Assembly (NCBI GenBank): GCA_945861815.1
Contig: CAMAVV010000093.1
Location: 1-6,594 of the forward strand
DNA from: Thermoflexus hugenholtzii JAD2
Lineage (GTDB): Bacteria > Chloroflexota > Dehalococcoidia > SHYB01
Direction: 5' to 3'
Length of the DNA: 6,594 nucleotides
Shown here: one piece after another, positions 3,636-6,594 of the stretch
Layout: every line of letters starts with the position of its first letter
Numbering within the stretch: position 1 is the first letter of the stretch
Notes under the pieces: model-generated
Databases searched by the model: none
Told to the model about the DNA's origin: nothing
The model's input: only the letters and a program-made list of their open reading frames with translations
Program-made: the position numbers and the translations under genes

Positions 3636-6266
3636 ATGCAGACACCCGAAGGGCAGAATAAACCAAATATCTCCGCGTCCCCTGAGGCGCAGAAACCTGC
3701 TCAGGCGGCGCCCGCGAAGCATGAAAACGGCCATGGGGCCAATGGCAGAAACGGCTTTGCATCGCCTGCGGCGAGCACGGCCGCCGGCTCACGTCTCCCG
3801 GTGAAGCGCCAGCGCGCCCCGGTCATCAAGACCAAGAGCGTGGTGCCCGGCATGGATATCAGCGCGAACAGCTATGAGGTGCTGAAGCGCCGCTATCTCT
3901 CCAAAGACCGCGACGGGAAGACGATCGAGACGCCCGTCGAGATGTTTTGGCGAGTGGCGCGCAACCTGGCTGAGGGCGAGGTTCGCGAGGACCCGATGGG
4001 CGATTCCGCGCCTATCGCGAATGAGTTCTTCCAGATGCTGGCCACGCTGGAGTTCCTGCCCAATTCGCCCACGCTGATGAACGCCGGCCGGGAGCTTCAG
4101 CAGCTTTCCGCATGCTTTGTCCTCCCGGTGCCGGACGATATGGAGGGCATCTTTGAATCGGCGAAGCATACGGCCCTTATCCACAAGAGCGGCGGCGGCA
4201 CGGGCTTCGCCTTCTCCCGCCTGCGCCCCGAGAACGACGTGGTGGGCTCTACCGGGGGCATCGCCTCCGGCCCCGTTTCGTTCATCAAGATATTCGACAC
4301 GGCGACGGACGTGGTGAAGCAGGGAGGCACGCGACGCGGCGCAAACATGGGCATCCTGAACGTGACGCACCCGGACATCCTGAAGTTTATCCATGCGAAG
4401 GACGACGACAAGTCGCTCCAGAACTTCAATATCTCCGTTGCGCTTACGGAAGACTTCATGAAGGCCGTCATCGCAGGGAGCGATTACGATTTGCTGAACC
4501 CACGCTCGAAGAAGCCTGTGGGCAAGATGAGCGCCAAGAGGGTCTTTGATGAGATGGTGAACAGCGCGTGGAAGACGGGCGACCCAGGCATCATCTTCAT
4601 CGACCGCATCAATGCCACGCACACGACGCCGCACATCAGCCCCATTGAGGCGACGAACCCATGCGGCGAACAGCCCTTGATGCCGTATGAGTCCTGCAAC
4701 CTTGGCTCTATCAACCTGGCGAAGATGGTGGACGCGACGATGCCAGAGCGCCTTGACTGGGAGAAGCTGGAGCGAACGGTCTTCACTGCCGTGCGCTTTT
4801 TGGACAACGTGGTGACGATGAACAAGTATCCCGTTGCCGAGATCGAGCGCATCACCAAGGGCACGCGCAAGATCGGCCTTGGCGTGATGGGGTGGGCGGA
4901 CCTGCTGCTCATGCTCGGCATCCCGTACGACTCCGATGAGGCAGTCGTCGTCGCTGAAAAAGTGGCGAAGTTCATCCAGGATGCCTCGAACGAGGCCTCG
5001 ATGGCGCTAGCAGAAGAGCGGGGCGAGTTCCCGTTCTGGCACGGCAGCGTCTACGACCGCCCAGGCGGCACGCTCTTCCGCAACTCGACGCGCACGACCA
5101 TCGCGCCGACGGGCACCATCAGCATCATCGCCGGGTGCTCCAGCGGCATCGAGCCGCTCTTCGCGGTGAGCTACGTGCGCAACGTGATGGACAACACCAA
5201 GCTTGTCGAAGTGAACCCGCACTTCGAGGAGCTGGCGAAGCAAGAGGGCTTCTATAGCAAGGAGCTCATGGAGAAGATCGCCGAGCACGGCTCGTGCCGC
5301 GGCATCCCCGAGGTCCCGCAATGGGTGCAGCGCATCTTCGCCACGTCTCACGACATCGCGCCTGAGTGGCACGTGCGCATGCAGGCCGCCTGGCAAAAGT
5401 ATTGCGATAACGCCGTCTCCAAGACGGTGAACCTCTCGAACGGGGCCACGGTAGACGATGTGCGCACCGTGTACACGCTGGCGTACGAGACCGGCTGCAA
5501 GGGCGTGACGATTTATCGCGACGGATCCAAGAGCACACAAGTACTGAGCACGGGCCAGACGGAGAAGGCGCGGAATAATGACAAGGAGCAGGTCCTCGAA
5601 GCAAAGGCTGCGCCTCCGCCTCCAGCCACAGACCCGCCAGCGCCTAAGGTACAGTTGCCGATGGCCCAGCAATCGGTCATCAAGCAGGCTGAGGAGATTG
5701 CCTCCGGGCCTGTGCCGTTGCGCCCGAGGGAGAGACCTGCCACGGTAAGCGGCGTCACCCATCGCATCCGCACGGGCAACGGCACGATGTACATCACCGT
5801 GAACTTCGATGAATCGAGCCGTCCCTTTGAAGTGTTCAGCGCCCTGGGCAAGGGCGGCAGCGACGACGCCGCCTATCTTGAGGCAATCTCGCGACTTCTC
5901 TCCCTGGCGCTTCGCGCAGGCGTCGATTTGGAGTCGATCGTGAAGCAGCTGCGGGGCATCACGTGCAACCCCACCTGGGATAACGGCGTGATGGTGCGTT
6001 CAGCGCCCGATGCAGTCGCGCTGGCACTTTCGCGGCACATCGAGGCCGGCGGCAATGCGACGCCACCGAAGGAGCCGTTCAACGAGCGAACGATGGAAGG
6101 GGCGCAGCTTGGCCTCTTTATCCCGCCTGCGGCGAGCAACGCCCATGCGAAGTCACAGGCGCCCGAAGGCGTGAACCTCGGCAACTGCCCGGAGTGCGGC
6201 TCGGCCCTGGCCTTTCAAGAGGGATGCCTGACCTGTCATTCGTGCGGCTTTAATAAGTGCGGGTAA
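3636..6266 (+). CDS. nrdJ: Adenosylcobalamin-dependent class II ribonucleotide reductase
   Basis: This enzyme reduces ribonucleotides to deoxyribonucleotides using a thiyl radical made with adenosylcobalamin, so it needs no oxygen or NrdB subunit. In 876 residues, 1-65 form a low-complexity Ala/Pro/Gly/Asn-rich extension. The catalytic barrel follows. It carries the redox cysteine C160 (SACFVLP), NPCGE at 341-345 with the thiyl C343 and E345, and the second redox cysteine C354 (ESCNLGSINL), 11 residues on as in Thermotoga NrdJ. APTGTIS lies at 490-496. A Pro-rich linker (about 634-700) leads to a TSCPD domain (about 705-800, GITCNP). A C-terminal cysteine-rich tail, CPECG...CLTCHSCGFNKCG (851-876), should carry zinc and/or reducing equivalents. 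No N-terminal ATP-cone is evident, so nucleotide control may rest on the specificity site and on NrdR. No intein interrupts it. nrdR lies upstream, probably in the same transcript. Confidence 0.97.
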   Translation: MQTPEGQNKPNISASPEAQKPAQAAPAKHENGHGANGRNGFASPAASTAAGSRLPVKRQRAPVIKTKSVVPGMDISANSYEVLKRRYLSKDRDGKTIETPVEMFWRVARNLAEGEVREDPMGDSAPIANEFFQMLATLEFLPNSPTLMNAGRELQQLSACFVLPVPDDMEGIFESAKHTALIHKSGGGTGFAFSRLRPENDVVGSTGGIASGPVSFIKIFDTATDVVKQGGTRRGANMGILNVTHPDILKFIHAKDDDKSLQNFNISVALTEDFMKAVIAGSDYDLLNPRSKKPVGKMSAKRVFDEMVNSAWKTGDPGIIFIDRINATHTTPHISPIEATNPCGEQPLMPYESCNLGSINLAKMVDATMPERLDWEKLERTVFTAVRFLDNVVTMNKYPVAEIERITKGTRKIGLGVMGWADLLLMLGIPYDSDEAVVVAEKVAKFIQDASNEASMALAEERGEFPFWHGSVYDRPGGTLFRNSTRTTIAPTGTISIIAGCSSGIEPLFAVSYVRNVMDNTKLVEVNPHFEELAKQEGFYSKELMEKIAEHGSCRGIPEVPQWVQRIFATSHDIAPEWHVRMQAAWQKYCDNAVSKTVNLSNGATVDDVRTVYTLAYETGCKGVTIYRDGSKSTQVLSTGQTEKARNNDKEQVLEAKAAPPPPATDPPAPKVQLPMAQQSVIKQAEEIASGPVPLRPRERPATVSGVTHRIRTGNGTMYITVNFDESSRPFEVFSALGKGGSDDAAYLEAISRLLSLALRAGVDLESIVKQLRGITCNPTWDNGVMVRSAPDAVALALSRHIEAGGNATPPKEPFNERTMEGAQLGLFIPPAASNAHAKSQAPEGVNLGNCPECGSALAFQEGCLTCHSCGFNKCG

Positions 6267-6268
6267 AC

Positions 6269-6276
6269 GGAGGAGG
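6269..6276 (+). promoter_or_regulatory. Shine-Dalgarno of the downstream PIN-like gene
   Basis: GGAGGAGG begins 2 nt after the nrdJ stop and ends 6 nt before the GTG at 6283. It is the strongest ribosome binding site in the window. It shows that a gene starts here in translational range of nrdJ, even though its frame is broken. Confidence 0.75.
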
Positions 6277-6282
6277 AAGACC

Positions 6283-6594
6283 GTGGAAGTGCCGGAGCGC
6301 CTGTCCGTATGCGCGGATTCGAGCGTTCCCGCAAAGTTTGTCGCGCGGTTGCGGCGAGCTGGAGTGACGGTGCGGACCGCCACCGAGGAGGGCGTACGGC
6401 AGGAGGCTGCCACAGCGCTCTCACAGTGGGCAAATACCTAGGAGCAGTGCTCCTGAGCCTAGACCAGCGGCTCTGGAGCGACCAAAGGCATCCGCTGGCG
6501 CGGAGCTCCGGGCTCATCGTGTTGAAGTTCACACCAGGAAAGCTGGACGAGGCGGAGGATGCCTTCGACAACGTTCAGCAGACCTTTGGCGGAG
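6283..6594 (+). pseudogene. Frameshifted DUF5615 (PIN-like) protein, partial at window end
   Basis: From the GTG start the frame reads VEVPERLSVCADSSVPAKF, then an LRRAGVTVRTATEEGVR segment like the N-terminus of DUF5615 proteins (LxDENVP...LRxxGHDV). It stops at TAG 6439-6441 after 52 codons. The -1 frame continues without stops to the window end as YLGAVLLSLDQRLWSDQ and then HPLARSSGLIVLKFTPGK, which fits the second half of the same family (GRVLLTxDxDF...PGIIVL). The two halves join if one base was lost somewhere around 6405-6435. DUF5615 proteins are small PIN-like putative nucleases, often toxins paired with a DUF433 antitoxin; none is seen here. The expected DEN motif is DSS and the later D-x-D is DQR, so catalysis looks degraded as well. 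A sequencing error remains possible. The family call is from remembered motif patterns and was not searched. Confidence 0.65.
6440..6454 (+). repeat. Hairpin at the stop of the broken frame
   Basis: AGGAGCA-G-TGCTCCT is a perfect 7-bp inverted repeat overlapping the premature TAG. It lies inside the coding region of the second frame, just 3' of the likely frameshift zone. It may have helped cause a replication or assembly slip. Confidence 0.35.

Noticed and set aside
3789..4634. 281-codon minus-strand frame over nrdJ, and similar frames at 5007-5762
   Set aside because: Shadows of the NrdJ catalytic domain; His/Arg-rich composition, no motifs.
3636..6266. Intein in nrdJ
   Set aside because: Ribonucleotide reductases are common intein hosts, but the segments around C160, NPCGE and APTGTIS are contiguous with no splicing motifs, and the length is explained by known domains.
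6405..6460. Programmed -1 frameshift joining the two halves of the PIN-like gene
   Set aside because: No X-XXY-YYZ slippery heptamer is present in the shift zone, despite the hairpin at 6440-6454. Decay or a sequencing error is simpler.

Overview
This window looks like a chromosomal core-gene cluster from a GC-rich bacterium. The best guess is Chloroflexota, class Dehalococcoidia or a relative. That rests on two things: the gene order ftsA-ftsZ-nrdR-nrdJ, which I recall from that group but could not search, and the sequence style, such as the FtsZ tail LDIPPFLRR and a cobalamin-dependent class II ribonucleotide reductase as the only reductase in view. All intact genes lie on the + strand.

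Layout. The window opens with the ribosome binding site of ftsA (15-1253), which encodes the actin-like FtsZ anchor. A 152-bp spacer leads to ftsZ (1406-2485), the tubulin-like division GTPase. A perfect 16-bp inverted repeat starts 10 bp after the ftsZ stop and probably ends the division transcript. The following gap, about 370 bp, is the most information-rich non-coding part. It holds two tandem NrdR boxes with a 31-bp repeat distance, a TTGACA promoter with an extended -10, a 16-bp palindrome, a 10-bp terminator-like hairpin with a T-rich 3' side, a 7-bp hairpin made of CCTAGG repeats, and an 8-bp hairpin that pairs the nrdR start codon. Next come nrdR (2858-3478), the ATP-cone/zinc-ribbon repressor of ribonucleotide reductase genes, with an unusual arginine-rich tail, and nrdJ (3636-6266), the adenosylcobalamin-dependent ribonucleotide reductase. 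Sixteen bp after nrdJ a DUF5615 (PIN-like) gene begins; it carries a -1 frameshift and altered catalytic motifs, and runs off the window end.

How it works together. FtsA and FtsZ form the division ring. NrdR senses the ATP/dATP state through its ATP-cone and is predicted to bind the two boxes in front of its own gene, so it would control itself and probably the downstream reductase that makes dNTPs. The cluster therefore places cell division next to dNTP supply. No mobile element, RNA gene or CRISPR array was seen. I did not find an undescribed system; the most notable signals are the layered leader of nrdR and the broken PIN-like gene.
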